DNA of 64,000 bases from Tetracentron sinense. Lineage: Eukaryota; Streptophyta; Magnoliopsida; Trochodendrales; Trochodendraceae. The stretch spans positions 25,081,760 to 25,145,759 of the forward strand of contig CM026557.1 in the NCBI GenBank assembly GCA_015143295.1. The letters are read 5' to 3'. Below are positions 21,991 to 34,207 of this stretch, piece after piece. Positions within the stretch are counted from its first letter, which is position 1, and every line of letters begins with the position of its first letter. The notes under the pieces were generated by a model, which made no database searches, was not told the origin of the DNA, and worked only from the letters and a program-made list of their open reading frames with translations. The translations under genes and the position numbers were made by a program.

Positions 21991-24900
21991 ATGACTAGTG
22001 CAGTATTTGAGCCAATACATTCTGATCCTAAAGAAAATTTACCTTCTACATCAACTACTAAGGCTTATACAAATTTTGTAAAGCCTAGAAATACAGCTCC
22101 TAGAGTGAATGCTTTAAGGAATCAAATTCCTGTTAGAAGAAATCCTCCTCCTCTTCCAAGATTCATACCCACATGTCACTTTTGTGGTATGAAAGGTCAC
22201 ATTCGACCTAATTGTAATGCATTTAGGAGAGCTCCCCGAAATGGTTCATGGAACCAAAATCAAAGTCAAGGGACTCTTCAAAGGCAGATTCAGGTTCTAG
22301 CTGAAAAGTCTAGAATGTTGAGCGATGATGTTAATAGAATTGCTCAAATCTCTAGGACAAGAACTGGTCAATTTATTCCAAATGATTATTCAAGAGGAAA
22401 TAATTTGACTTATCAAAAAACTAGAACTGAACAAAACAGAAAAAGGTCAAGGAGGACAAAAAGGAAAAAGGTCTCTACTACACAGATTAATGATCAAAGA
22501 TCTAAACAAAGTTTAAAGACTGTGTATGTAAGAAAGGAAGACCTTAAGTGCTTTGTCATTCATACTGCCTTGAAATCCCAAAACACAGAAATGTGGTACT
22601 TCGACAGTGGGTGTTCTCGGCATATGACAGGTAACAAGTCCTTATTTATTCAATTGGAGGACTGTCCAGATGGGACTGTTACTTTTGGTGATGGAAGCAA
22701 GTCTTTAGTCAAAGGGAAGGGTATCATCGATTCACCAGGCATACCTAAATTGAAAGATGCTTTGTTTGTTGAAGGATTGAAAGCTAATTTAATTAGCATA
22801 AGTCAACTATGTGATGATAATCATGCTGTGCACTTTACCCAAAATAAATGCTTAGTCATTAATGGTAAAGGTAAGTGTGTTCTAGAAGGATTGAGAACCA
22901 CTGACAATTGCTACGGCTTAACTCCCAGTCCTAATCCCTCAAATGTCTGTTATAAGACTAAAATTGAGGAGGTTGATTTGTGGCACCGAAGACTAGGTCA
23001 TATGAACTTCAAAGACCTATGTAAAATCTCTAAGCAAGAGCTTGTGAGAGGTGTTCCCAAACTAGGAAAGCCTTCTACTACTGTGTGTGGGCCATGCCAA
23101 ATTGGTAAACAAATTAGAACCCCACATAAGAAGACTTCAAGTATTGCTACTTCATATCCACTGGAATTAATTCATATGGATCTAATGGGTCCTACAAGAA
23201 CTGAAAGTCTAGGTGGAAAGCGATACATCCTAGTTATGGTTGATGATTTCTCAAGAATGTCATGGGTGGCATTTATAAGGGAGAAATCCGATGCTTTTGA
23301 CAATTTTAAAAGTATTTGCCTGAAAATTCAAAATGAGAAAAGATGCCCAATCACTCGAATTCGAAGTGATCATGGAAAGGAGTTTGAAAACTCTAAGTAC
23401 AACGACTTTTGGGATGAGTCGGGTATTAAACATGAATTTTATGCACCTATTACACCTCAGCAGAATGGGGTAGTAGAGAGGAAGAACAGGGTTCTCCAAG
23501 AGATGGCTAGAGTTATGCTTCATAGCAACAATCTAGCTTCTCATTTCTGGGCTGAGGCAGTTAACACTGCTTGCTATATAGTTAATAGAGTTTTTGTAAG
23601 ACCTGGAACAAGGAAAACCCCATATGAGTTGTGGAATAACAAGAAACCTAGTGTCAAGTACTTTCGAGAATTCGGAAGTAAATGCTATATCCTTAAGGAT
23701 AGAGAGCAACTGGGCAAATTTGAATCCCAGAGTGATGAAGGGATATTTATTGGATATTCCACCAACAGTAGAGCTTATCGAGTGTATAACTTGAGAACCT
23801 CTACAATTATGGAGTCCATAAATGTAGTTGTGGATGACTCCGGTGTTGAAAATGTGCAACGTGAGGATGATGAATGTGCTGAAAATGAAAATGTTGAAAT
23901 TGTTTCAACTCCACCTATTGATAAGCAAACATCTCCATCAAAACCTACACATCCTAGGGTCATGAGTCCTCACACCCCCACTGATATAATTGGTGATGTT
24001 GAAAGTGGAGTGAGAACGAGGAAACAAATTGAAAATGAAGTTAGCTACATTTGCTATACTTCATCTTTTCAACCCAAGAATGTAGCTGAAGCTCTTGCAG
24101 ATGATAATTGGATAATTGCAATGCAAGAAGAGTTACTTCAGTTTACTAGGAATGATGTTTGGTATTTAGTACCTAGGCCTAACAATACAAATGTGATAGG
24201 TACCAAATGGATTTTCAAGAACAAATCTGATGAAAAAAGTACTATCATAAGAAATAAGGCTAGGTTAGTTGCACAAGGATACACCCAAATTGAAGGTATT
24301 GACTTCGATGAAACGTTTGTTCTTGTAGCCAGGCTAGAATCAATAAGAATTCTTCTAGCTGTAGCTTGCCATATGAAATTCAAACTTTTTCAAATGGATG
24401 TTAAGAGTGCCTTTCTGAATGGCATTCTACATGAAGAAGTCTATGTGGAATAACCAAAAGGGTTTGAAGATCCACATCACCTTGATCAAGTCTATCGACT
24501 GAAAAGGGCTCTCTATGGTTTAAAACAAGCTCCAAGAGCTTGGTATGAGAGGCTGACTACTTATCTCTTAGAAAACGGATTTTCGAGAGGGGGAGTAGAC
24601 AGAACCCTTTTCATAAAGAATGTGAAAGGTGATATTGTCATCGCCCAGATATATGTTGATGACATAGTGTTTGGTTCCACATTAGACTTACATGCTCATT
24701 CATTTGCTGAACAAATGAAAAATGAATTTGAAATGAGCATGGTTGGTGAGCTAAGTTTCTTTCTTGGTCTTCAGATCAAGCAATTGGATTCTGGGATCTC
24801 AGTATCTCAAATCAAATATGCAAAAAATCTAGTGAAAAAATTTGGAATGAGTTCTGCTAAGCATGTAAGGACTCCTATGAGTTCTACTACAAAACTTAGT

Positions 24901-25596
24901 AAAGATGCTACAGGCAAAGGTGTTGATCAAACTTCTTATAGAAGCATGATTGGTAGTTTACTCTACCTAACTGCTACTAGACCTGACATAGCCTTTAGTG
25001 TTGGTGCTTGTGCCCGCTATCAAGCGAGCCCAAAAGAGTCCCACTTGCTTGTAGTAAAGCGTATCATTCGATATGTGAGTGGAGCTCTATCATTTGGCCA
25101 CTTGTATTCTTTTGATACAAATGCCACGATAGTGGGATATTCCGATGCCGATTGGGCCGGAAATGCTGATGATAGGAAAAGCACCTCAGGAGGATGTTTC
25201 TATATTGGAAATTGCTTAGTTGCTTGGCTTAGAAAAAAGCAGAATTCAATTTCGTTGTCCACTGCAGAAGCTGAGTACATTGCAGCTGGCAGTTGTTGCA
25301 CTCAACTTCTGTGGATGAAGCAGATGTTGAATGATTACGGGATTGAACAGAGCACTATGACTGTGTATTGTGATAATTCTAGTGCTATCAATATTTCCAA
25401 AAATCCCGTTCAACATTCTCGCACAAAACACATAGACATAAGACATCATTTCATCCGTGATCTTGTTGAGCAAAAGATTGTGTCTATAGAGTATGTCCAA
25501 ACAGAGAATCAATTTGCGGACATTCTAACAAAACCCTTAGATTCCCTTAGGTTTGAATTCCTTAGGAAATCCATAGGTTTGTGCGGAGTTGAGTAA
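21991..25596 (+). pseudogene. Element E pol region: protease, integrase, reverse transcriptase, RNase H
   Basis: In order: a zinc knuckle ([14 protein letters not shown]), the protease active site ([13 protein letters not shown], near 22600), a GAG-pre-integrase motif ([14 protein letters not shown], near 22980), an integrase core (about 23160-23640), reverse transcriptase (about 24080-24900, with IYVDDIVFG near 24650) and copia RNase H with a C-terminal SLSTAEAEYIA motif (about 25130-25560). The domain order with integrase before reverse transcriptase defines Ty1/copia. The region is nearly whole but broken. Confidence 0.92.
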
Positions 25597-27049
25597 AGAT
25601 GTACTTGTTTCATAGCCTATGTGTTCTTCATGTTCTATTTATCTCATAGAGCTATTTTTTTTGTTATTTTCTTTAAGTAATAAAAATCCAAAAACATTCA
25701 AAAAATTGAAAAATATTGCAAAAAATAAAAGAAAATAATGTGTTTGTATGACCTTATTTGTCCTATCTTTTTGCTTAATGTTATTTCCTTGAAATCATAT
25801 TTAACCATATAATCCAAGGATAAATATTTCATAGGATTGAATAATATAGGATAGTTCAATTGTTGGTTCGATCTTGTGATTGAATTTGGTCATGCTAACT
25901 AATCTCAGTTAGAGTTGAGCATACAAAGATGTTCTATTTTGCACATGCACTCTGACTGATTCTTTAGATGGTTTTAGTTCCTATTTAAAGGTTCTGATAT
26001 TATACCATATGGTTCCCTAGATTAATCAAATCTAGTATAACCAATGTCATAAAAAAAAATTCCATAAGGTGAGCCCCCTAGTTATAAAAATTATTGACAT
26101 GGAGAGGACTACCTGTGAGTTTGTGTGATAGCTACTAGTGAATGCAAACAGTGAGTAATGGCTACCTAGACAAACAGTAGGTATCTATATGGATTGCTAG
26201 TATGAAAGCCCCTACTGTCATTAGAAAGAGCTACCTTCTCACTTGAGTGAAAGTCACCAGTGTGCTAAAAACTATATATGTGTACTCCAAAAAGAATTTT
26301 CACAATGAGTACAATTTGAGTGAAAAAGAAATGAAATAAATTTGTTAGTCAAATTTGGGGTAAAAATTGCTCATCATATAAATATGGATGATTATTGGTT
26401 TTAAAACTAGTTTTTGAAAATTTTAGAGTCCCATTTGAACTATAATGTCAAAATCTAGATTAAGGAAGGAAACTAATTCAAAGAGTCAAGTAATGAATTT
26501 TGATTTCATACTCACATTACTTCTAATTGTATCTTGACTCTGATTGTGAATTTGATGCAAATACCATATTTAATCACCGGTGAAAATCAATTAATGTTTA
26601 CATAATCCTTGTTTATGCCTATACTTGATATATAAATTCTTGGGTGATTATTATTTATGATTTTTATGAAATCAAATGTTGCATATTTTTTGGTCAGTTG
26701 GTCATTTTGAGGTGAAAATGAGTTTTCAATGTTCCATTGGTTGAGGGGGAGAAAAGGTTTTAAATGTAAAATTTTTGAAAAATTTTCAGACCACCGATCG
26801 CTCGGTGCTAAAGACTGATCGATCGGTCTTTCGTGAACAGAGTTATAAAACCCTCATTTCTATTTTTTTTGTTCACTTGTTCTCCGATCTCCAGAGCGAT
26901 CTCTCGGTTACCTCTCCTCCAAATCTTTCCTACGGTCATTCCATTCTATTCTAAAGGTTTCCCAAGCATCTAAAAGGTAAGATTTGTGCATTTTCTTCGA
27001 TTTAGATTGATTTTCTCATCTAGGGCTTCGTTTTCTTGCATTTTCTTCC
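25597..27049 (+). other. Element E spacer between pol and third ORF
   Basis: About 1.45 kb without coding content. Near the end it holds a polypurine tract (GGTTGAGGGGGAGAAAAGG, 26739-26757), two palindromic units like those of the LTR and a TATA-like box (see next entry). GTAAG at 26977 resembles a splice donor. Confidence 0.75.
26793..26850 (+). promoter_or_regulatory. Putative internal promoter of element E, LTR-like palindromes plus TATA-like box
   Basis: ACCGATCGCTCGGT (26793-26806) and ACTGATCGATCGGT (26814-26827) have the same unit sequence and 21-bp spacing as the LTR array. TTATAAAA follows at 26843-26850. It lies about 200 bp before the third ORF. The match to the element's own LTR promoter layout is visible in the sequence; promoter activity is inferred. 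Confidence 0.55.
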
Positions 27050-28312
27050 ATGGCTTTCGTTTTGTCGTTAATCCTTCTTTCCTATCTCATGTCTGGCGTT
27101 CCTAAACGTCGGAGGTTGGTTCTCAACAACCAAGAGGATCCTCCTAAAGATGAGGAAAACCTAGAGCCATTTACTTTCACTCCAATAGGGCATGGTATTT
27201 CCATTGGGGACAGGCCAATTCGTAGAATGATTGATTCTACAATTGAGAATCGTCAAAAATCTTTGGCTGATAAAACTCGGAAAAATAAAGGTAAGGCTTC
27301 ATCTTCCCAGTCCAGTAAGTTATCCCAGTTTATCAGTCCTATTGCTGCTCAACTCTATAGTGAGTATTTTAGCAAGAAAGGTGTTATGGTTGAAAGGGAC
27401 ATACATATTTCTGATTTTGGTGATTATTATCTTCCTACACTCATTTCAGATCGTCAATGGGAAGGTATACTTACCTTATCCGGTCCTGCTTCTGTCCAGT
27501 TAGTTAGAGAATTTTACTCTAATTTTTCTGAAATCAACCAGAAAAAATGGTCATTCAAATCTCGAGCATTAGAACAATCTGTTGTCATAAATGCTGATTT
27601 GGTTTCTAAATTCCTTGGGTGTCCTCGAGTTCCAAATGCATATTATCCTTATATTTATAAGACTGATGAGGATAAAGACTCCATGGAACATGTTGTTACC
27701 TTTCTTAGTGGTACTCCTCCGTTTTGGGTTGGGTCTCTTATTGAAGTGGCGAAACTCACTAAGGATGCTAGACTAGTAAACCTAGTTATGAGTGCAAATA
27801 TCCATCCAAAGGTTCATACTGCGGACCTTAGGGAAGATAGAGCTAGATTTTTGTTTAGTCTTCTTCGTGGGCGTGATATTGATCTTGCCGCTCACATCAT
27901 TGACTTGATGATCCAAGCCCATCAAACTAGTACAGCAGTTGGAGCCCTACCATTTGGTTCACTCATCACTAAACTTCTTGGTTCTCAAGGAGTTATCGCT
28001 CCTCCTGGTGTTCCTACTCGAGTTCCTAAGGGTCCAATCAACAAAAAGACCCTAGCTCAGAGTTTTTCACATGCCTCAGTTCGAGATACAGAGGAGGGAG
28101 CAGAAGTTGGTGCTGGGTCATCTCGTCCTCCTCCGACCACTATGGATGATCTTGGGAGGATGATGCGAGAGATGCAGATGGATCTCCGGACTCATGTTTC
28201 ATCATACGAGGAGTTTACTACAGAGGTTCGTGGTAGACTTGGATCTCTCGATACAGCCGTGCTAGGAGTACAGAGAGATGTTCGGGATTTTCGAGCTTAC
28301 TATGAGTCCTAG
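27050..28312 (+). CDS. Element E extra third ORF (Sirevirus env-position, plant transposon-protein domain)
   Basis: An open frame of 420 codons lies downstream of pol, on the same strand. The N-terminus is hydrophobic (AFVLSLILLSYLM), then basic (GVPKRRR). A central region (about residues 100-270, with SDRQWEGILTLSGPA and RALEQSVVINADLV) resembles the 'putative plant transposon protein' domain often found in Sirevirus third ORFs. Low-complexity sequence and a helical C-terminus follow. An alternative start at the second Met (MSGVPKRRR) would remove the hydrophobic stretch. Function is unknown; the env label is positional only, as no clear fusion peptide or membrane anchor is seen near the C-terminus. 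Confidence 0.75.
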   Translation: MAFVLSLILLSYLMSGVPKRRRLVLNNQEDPPKDEENLEPFTFTPIGHGISIGDRPIRRMIDSTIENRQKSLADKTRKNKGKASSSQSSKLSQFISPIAAQLYSEYFSKKGVMVERDIHISDFGDYYLPTLISDRQWEGILTLSGPASVQLVREFYSNFSEINQKKWSFKSRALEQSVVINADLVSKFLGCPRVPNAYYPYIYKTDEDKDSMEHVVTFLSGTPPFWVGSLIEVAKLTKDARLVNLVMSANIHPKVHTADLREDRARFLFSLLRGRDIDLAAHIIDLMIQAHQTSTAVGALPFGSLITKLLGSQGVIAPPGVPTRVPKGPINKKTLAQSFSHASVRDTEEGAEVGAGSSRPPPTTMDDLGRMMREMQMDLRTHVSSYEEFTTEVRGRLGSLDTAVLGVQRDVRDFRAYYES

Positions 28313-28942
28313 CTCACTTCTGATGATGAATAGGAGGGATAGTTCGTGATTGGAGTTTATCTTAGTCGAGTGACAGTTTTTTATTTGACATTTTGATGTA
28401 TTTTGTTTTGGTTGTACTTAGTACAAAACTACTTGGATATTATTGACTTGTTATGGATGTATATATTTGAATGGTTTATGCTCATTATCTTCTATCTCAT
28501 CTCATTTCGATGGTTATACATTCCTTTTCTAGTCCACCTTTGGCATTTCGAGCCAAAAAGGGGGAGTATTATGTAATGTGTTTATGTGTTGGATAAGGTT
28601 ATAAATGTGATGGATGAGGTTTTGGATGATGTTATGGAATGCTTAACCTGTTATGGATATAGTATTGTGGAATTGTGGATGTTATGTTATACATATTTTC
28701 ATTCTTCCAATATTTTATCCCATATTTTATTTCCCATGCTTCACAGGTTTTTGATTTAGCATGTGCAGGCAAACAGGTTCTAAGTTTGGTGAATCATGAC
28801 AAGCTAACATGTCAAAAGTCCTGTAGTTATATTTTTTAGAGTCATGTAAAGGTCAATTTTCCATTTTTGAATCAATTGGGAAAATTTGAACCTAGTATAT
28901 GAATTAATCTTGTTTTGTCCCGGAATTGCCAAAGGGGGAGAT
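28313..28942 (+). other. Element E 3' untranslated region with repeated polypurine tracts
   Basis: Non-coding. It holds AAAAAGGGGGAGTA at about 28556-28567 and the LTR-adjacent AAAGGGGGAGAT at 28931-28942, each preceded by a GCCAAA word. Repeated polypurine tracts are a known Sirevirus feature. Confidence 0.8.
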
Positions 28943-30171
28943 TGTAAATCCCTAAATAGGTGTTGGCAAATTCCGTGATCATTAGATAGGTCATGTGAGT
29001 CGAGTCGTCGAGTTATGTTCAACTTGTCAGAAGAGAAGAGCTAAAGCTTAAAGAAGATTGAAGAAAGAGAAGAAAAAGCTTCTACTCTGGATCTAGACAG
29101 GTAATGGACTTAGAGACCCCTACCTAGGTTGGTTTTGGCTTAGATAACTCTAAACATACCTAGGAGGATAGTTTTAAACCTAACAAAGTTGTTTGATCTT
29201 AGTTGAATCAAATAAACATGAAAAGACATATGGTTTGAACAAAGTTCCGTCTCAACCGATCGCTCGATATTGGGACCGATCGATCGGTGGCCTACTGAGT
29301 GATCGGTCGCTATCGACTGGACCAAATTTTTGTATGGGGAAATTTTCCAGAGAGATGATTTATACCCGAGCGATCGGTCATTAGAACCGATCGATCCGTT
29401 TTGAACCGAGCGATCGGTAGTGAGCACCGATCGATCGGTCCCCGTAAAAAGAATTTTTCTTTTTCTGGATTCTTTTTTTAAACCCTATATAAACAACTTT
29501 TGGGAGACCTAATTCGTGTCTTTGATATTTTTGAAAGAGTAGAGGTCTGAGAAACTCTTCTAGGGTTTTTCTTATTGCTTTTATTAGATCTTTGTTGATC
29601 TCTCCTCTTTCTTTGATCCTAGAGAATGCAAGTATAGATTTAAACCTTTGATCTTGCATTGTGTGATCTCAAATCTATATGAGATCCCTCTAGGGTTTGA
29701 AATTTACTAAATTGATTCACAACCCTACACCTTGTGTGTGTGTCCGGTGTTTGATCCGGAGCCTTCGTGGAAGGAGATTGATCGTGTGTGATCGTGGTTT
29801 TGAAGTCGCTTGAAAAGATTTGGTCGGTGTGGAACCGAAGCTGCTAAGGCGGAGATCGAACCTACTGGTTCGTGGAAATCAAGAGTAAGAGTCTATACCT
29901 AGGAACGTCGTTTCTGTTTTGGTAAGGTCTTGTCTTGTACTTGATATCTTTTCATAGTGAAGTTTATTGCTGGACAAGGTCCCGTGGTTTTTTCCCGTTA
30001 GGGTTTTCCACGTAAAAATCTTCTGTGTTTGATTTGTGTGGATTGTCTGATTGAATTGTTCATTGATTTCTAAACATATTAATTGAAAAATTAAAAATTG
30101 GTTAGAAATTATTAGATAGACCTATTCACCCCCGTCTAGGTCTTAGAGATCATTGATCTGGATAAATTTCA
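28943..30171 (+). repeat. Element E 3' LTR
   Basis: Starts TGTAAATCCC and ends AAATTTCA, followed by the GCATG target duplication. The TATA box TATATAAA is at 29486-29493. Confidence 0.95.
29255..29439 (+). promoter_or_regulatory. Phased 14-bp palindrome array, element E 3' LTR (7 units)
   Basis: Units start at 29255, 29275, 29294, then 29365, 29386, 29405 and 29426. Spacing within the two clusters is 19-21 bp. Two units are perfect ACCGATCGATCGGT palindromes. Confidence 0.8.
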
Positions 30172-30526
30172 GCATGAGCTTTCGTTAAGTGTTTATTAGG
30201 TTCATGGTAGGTGGGTACATGAATAAAAGATGTCATACAATAATGCCAAAGCGTGAGTATAACATCCCTTATAGATCAAACAGTAGATCGAATGCTCCAA
30301 GATTCACAAGATGAGATCTGTGAAGTGGAGAAGATAGATTCTATCTGCCTATTCAAGGTGATGTGATGTTGTGTCCAAATGCGAGATTACATTAAGCCAG
30401 TGACTAGGTATTCGATGCCAATTAATTCTCCCTAAATTGGCAATACTATTAGATACAGACCCATAATCTAATAGTAACTAATGAATTCAATAGATCCCTA
30501 ATACTATCTTTATTTTGTCATTTGAT

Positions 30527-33500
30527 TAGATCATGACAGGCCTTCACCCTTTAACTAAAATTTTTCGTGATGAAATGTTAGTTGGAACTAACTATGTAGA
30601 TTAGAAAAGAAAAATTAGAATAGTATTTACTGCAGATAAGCTTGACCTGTGTCTTAAGACACCTAAACTCGAAATTCCTGAAGATGCATCACTGACCCAA
30701 AAGGCTGAGTTGGAGCATTGTGAGAGGTCTAATCAGATGACCAAGTGTTACATTCTGGCTTTGATGTCTAACATTTTGTAAAGCCAGCATGAACACATGG
30801 ATAAAGCTAATGACATTTTACAAAACCTGTATGAGATGTTTGGTGAGCAAAATAGGTCAGCTCAACAAGTAAAGTTGAAAACCCTTGTTAACACCGAGAT
30901 GACTGAGGGAAGTCCAGTCAGAGAGCACATCATAAAGATGATAGGCTTATTGAATGAGCTGGAAATTCTTGGTAGAGAGATGGATGTCATCACTCAGGTT
31001 GACACTGTTCTACAGTCACTCCCTTCGTCCTTCAATGCGTTCGTGTTAAATTATAACATGAATAAGAGTGAAATGTCACCAAGTGAGCTTATGAAATCAC
31101 TTGTGGCTGTAGAAGATTTGATCAAAAAGTCAACAAATGGTAAAACTTTAACTGTCGATAAACCTGATACCTCCAAGCAATCTAAAAAGTTTAGGAAGAA
31201 GAACAAGGGCAAAGGAAGGTTTAAAGACAACAAAGGTAAGGCAAGAGGTGCCAAAGGTTTTTCAGGAGATGCTGGCAAGGATAGCAAAGGCAAGGGAAAG
31301 TGTTTCCACTATGGTAAAATAGGCCATTGGAAGAGGAATTGTAGGACTTACCTCGCAACTCTTAAGAAGGATAGCGCCAATACTCAAGGTATGAGATGAT
31401 TTGAAATATTAATTACTGTTGAGTCAAAATTTCTGGATGGTCCTCCTAACTCATGGTGCGTGGATTCTGGATCCACTGTACATGTTTGCAATTGTTTGCA
31501 GGGGTTCAAGGAAACCAGAAAGCCGACCAGATAGGAGCAGAAACTTAAAGTTAGCTCGGGTGCAAATGTTGCAGTCAAGTCAATAGGCATATTTACTCTT
31601 TATTTACCTCATGGAAAGACATTAGTTTTAGAAGACTATTTTTATGTGCCTAGTGCACACAAGAATTTGATTTCAGTATCTAGACTTTTACTTTGTGGAT
31701 TCTCTATCATTTTTAATTCAATAGTTGAAATTAAGAAAGATGGAATGATCTTAATTACTGGTAATCTTATCAACGATCTTTATTTAATATTTTCTTTGGT
31801 AAATAATGAAAGTTTGCAAAGTGACAATGCCTCATCAACGAGAATGTCTGGAATGAAGAGACATTGCACAGAGTCAACTTATCTTTGACATAAGAGACTT
31901 GGTCATATTAATTTTGATAGGATCAAGAGGTTGGTAAAAGATGGTCCCCTTGAATTTCTCAAGGTAGAACCACTCCCTACTTGCGAGTCATGTCTCAAGG
32001 GAAGATGACCAAGAAGCCTTACCCTAAAAAGGTAGGAAAATCTGAAGAAAAGTTGAGACTCATATATAGTGATGTATGTGGTCCATTTAACATTGTTGCA
32101 CGAGATCAATACCGGTATTTTGTTACATTTACTGATGACTATTCTAGATATGGATATGCCTATTTGATGCAATACAAATCTGATACTTTTGAAAAGTTCA
32201 AAGAATTCAGATTGGAAGTTGAGAATCAAATAGACAAATCCATAAAGACACTTCGATTAGATCGAGGTAGTGAATACCTCATCAACAATCTTATGGATTA
32301 CTTAAGGGATAGTGAGATTATCTCTCAATGGTCAAGTCCTATCTCACCTCAACAAAATGGTGTTTCTGAAAGAAGAAACCAAACTTTATTAAATATGGTT
32401 CAATCTATGATGAGCCATGCCGATTTACCTTCCTATCTTTGGGGGTATGCTTTACAAACTATCATTTACATTTTGAACTGGGTTCCTTCTAAATCTATAC
32501 TGGTTACTCCCTATGAATTGTGGACTGGGCGAAAACCTAGTTTACAACATCTAAGGGTATGAGGTTGTCCTGCGCATGTTCGCAAACTCGAACCCACTAA
32601 GTTGGAATCTAGAACAGAAAAATAGAATTTTTTAGGGTATCCAAAGGAAACTAAGGGTTTCTATTTCTACTCTAAGGTAGACCAAATAATAGTTGTTAGG
32701 AATCATGCCACCTTTTTGGAGGAAGAAATGGATCTTCCTAAGAAAGTTGAATTTCTTGAGATGAAAGTTAAGACAGCCAGTATCCAAAATGAACCTAATC
32801 CTTCCACTATTGATTTTTCTAATTCTGTTTTACTGAGAAGGTCTGAAAGAGTTTCTAGACCACCAGATAGACTTCAGTATTATAATAATAAGGTTTATCT
32901 AGTTACCCCTGATGATGAGGATAAAGATCCTAATACTTATTAGGAAGTTACATTAGATGTAGATGCATCTCAATGGAATAAAGTCATGGATGTTGAAATA
33001 GATTCCATGTATGACAATGGCGTCTAGACTTTAGTAGATCCACCAGATGGTATAAGGCCAATTGAATGCAAATGGATTTACAAAAGGAAGAAGGGTGTCG
33101 ATGGTAACGTGGAGACCTATAAAGCAAGACTTGTTGCAAAAGGTTACACTCAAATTCAAGGAGTTGATTATGAGGATACCTTTTCACCAGTAGCTATGCT
33201 CAAATCCATCAGGATATTGCTAGCTATAGCTGCACACCATGACTATGAGATATGGTAAATGGTTGTCAAAACTGTTTTCTTTAATGAAATGTTAGATGAA
33301 TACATCTATATGAAGCAACCTGAGGGCTTCATTGCTCCTAACTAGGAGAACATGGTATGCAAGCTTAATATATTGATATATGATTTGAAACAAGCTTCTA
33401 GAAGCTGGAACCAAAGATTTGATCTTGCGATCAAAGAATTTGGATTCCAAAAGAATTTGGAAGACAAAAGAATTTGGAAGAATCTTGTATTTACAAGAAA

Positions 33501-34120
33501 GATAGTGGGAGAGCGGTAGTATACCTTATTCTATATGTGGATGATATCCTACTCATTAGGAATGATGTGGGGATATTGTCATCAGTCAAGATTTGAGTTT
33601 CTCAGCATTTCTCAATGAAAGATTTGGGAGAGGCATCCTATATTCTCGGAATAAAGATTCTGAGAGATAGAAAATGCCGGATGTTGGGATTGAGCCAAAC
33701 TTCCTACATTGACAAAATTTTGTCTAGGTACAATATAAGTGATTGTAAGACAACTCTCATTCCTTTTAGACATGGTGTTACTTTGTCTAAAAAGATGGCT
33801 CGTTTATCAGCTGATGAGATATAGCAGATGAAGAGGTGCCCTTATGCTTCAGCAATTGGGAGCCTCATGTATGCCATGCTATGTACTAGACCAGATATCT
33901 GTCATGCAGTGGGAGTTATTAGTCCGTTCCAAAGTAATCCAAGTATCAGATAATTGGATTGCTGTAAAGCACATCATGAAGTACCTGAAAAGAACTAGAG
34001 ATTATGTGCTTACTTTTCATTTAGCAGATGTATCATCTCATTCGTGAGATCATTGAAAGACAAGACATCATTGTTACAAAGATTAGGTCTTAACTTATTG
34101 TTGCTGACCTGATGACTAAA
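30527..34120 (+). pseudogene. Element D gag-pol region (broken copia)
   Basis: Gag begins MTGLHPLTKIFRDEMLVGTNY and includes the conserved LYEMFGEQNR and a zinc-knuckle-like segment near 31300. Integrase is recognisable at about 32040-32560 ([19 protein letters not shown]), and reverse transcriptase at about 33000-33900, including a YVDD-type site near 33535. Only remnants of RNase H are seen before the polypurine tract. It is broken in many places. Confidence 0.88.
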
Positions 34121-34207
34121 GCTTGATCAGATAAAGTATTTGTAACACAATTAGATAGTATGAGATTGAAATCTATGTCACAGTGACTTTTAGGGCAAGT
34201 GGGAGAT

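Larger units (their letters stand above)
19116..30171 (+). mobile_element. Element E: Ty1/copia, Sirevirus (SIRE/Maximus)-like, youngest element seen
   Basis: The 5' LTR is 19116-20213 (1098 bp) and the 3' LTR 28943-30171 (1229 bp), both TGTAAATCCC..AAATTTCA. The target duplication GCATG is at 19111-19115 and 30172-30176. The primer site TGGTATCAGAGC is at 20216-20227 and the polypurine AAAGGGGGAGAT ends at 28942. The parts are gag, a coiled-coil segment, protease, integrase, reverse transcriptase, RNase H, then a long spacer and an extra third ORF, an arrangement typical of Sireviruses. The LTRs differ by about a dozen substitutions (near 1 percent). At a commonly used plant rate that suggests roughly half a million years. 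It is broken in only a few places. Confidence 0.95.

Noticed and set aside
26977-27023. Short intron in the leader of the third ORF of element E (GTAAG..TAG)
   Set aside because: It would be about 47 bp, below the usual minimum for plant introns, and no branch site is evident.
27050-28312. Host gene or true envelope gene for the third ORF of element E
   Set aside because: It lies between the pol region and the 3' LTR of one element, on the same strand, and matches the Sirevirus layout. No furin site, fusion peptide or C-terminal membrane anchor is visible, so env is only a positional label.
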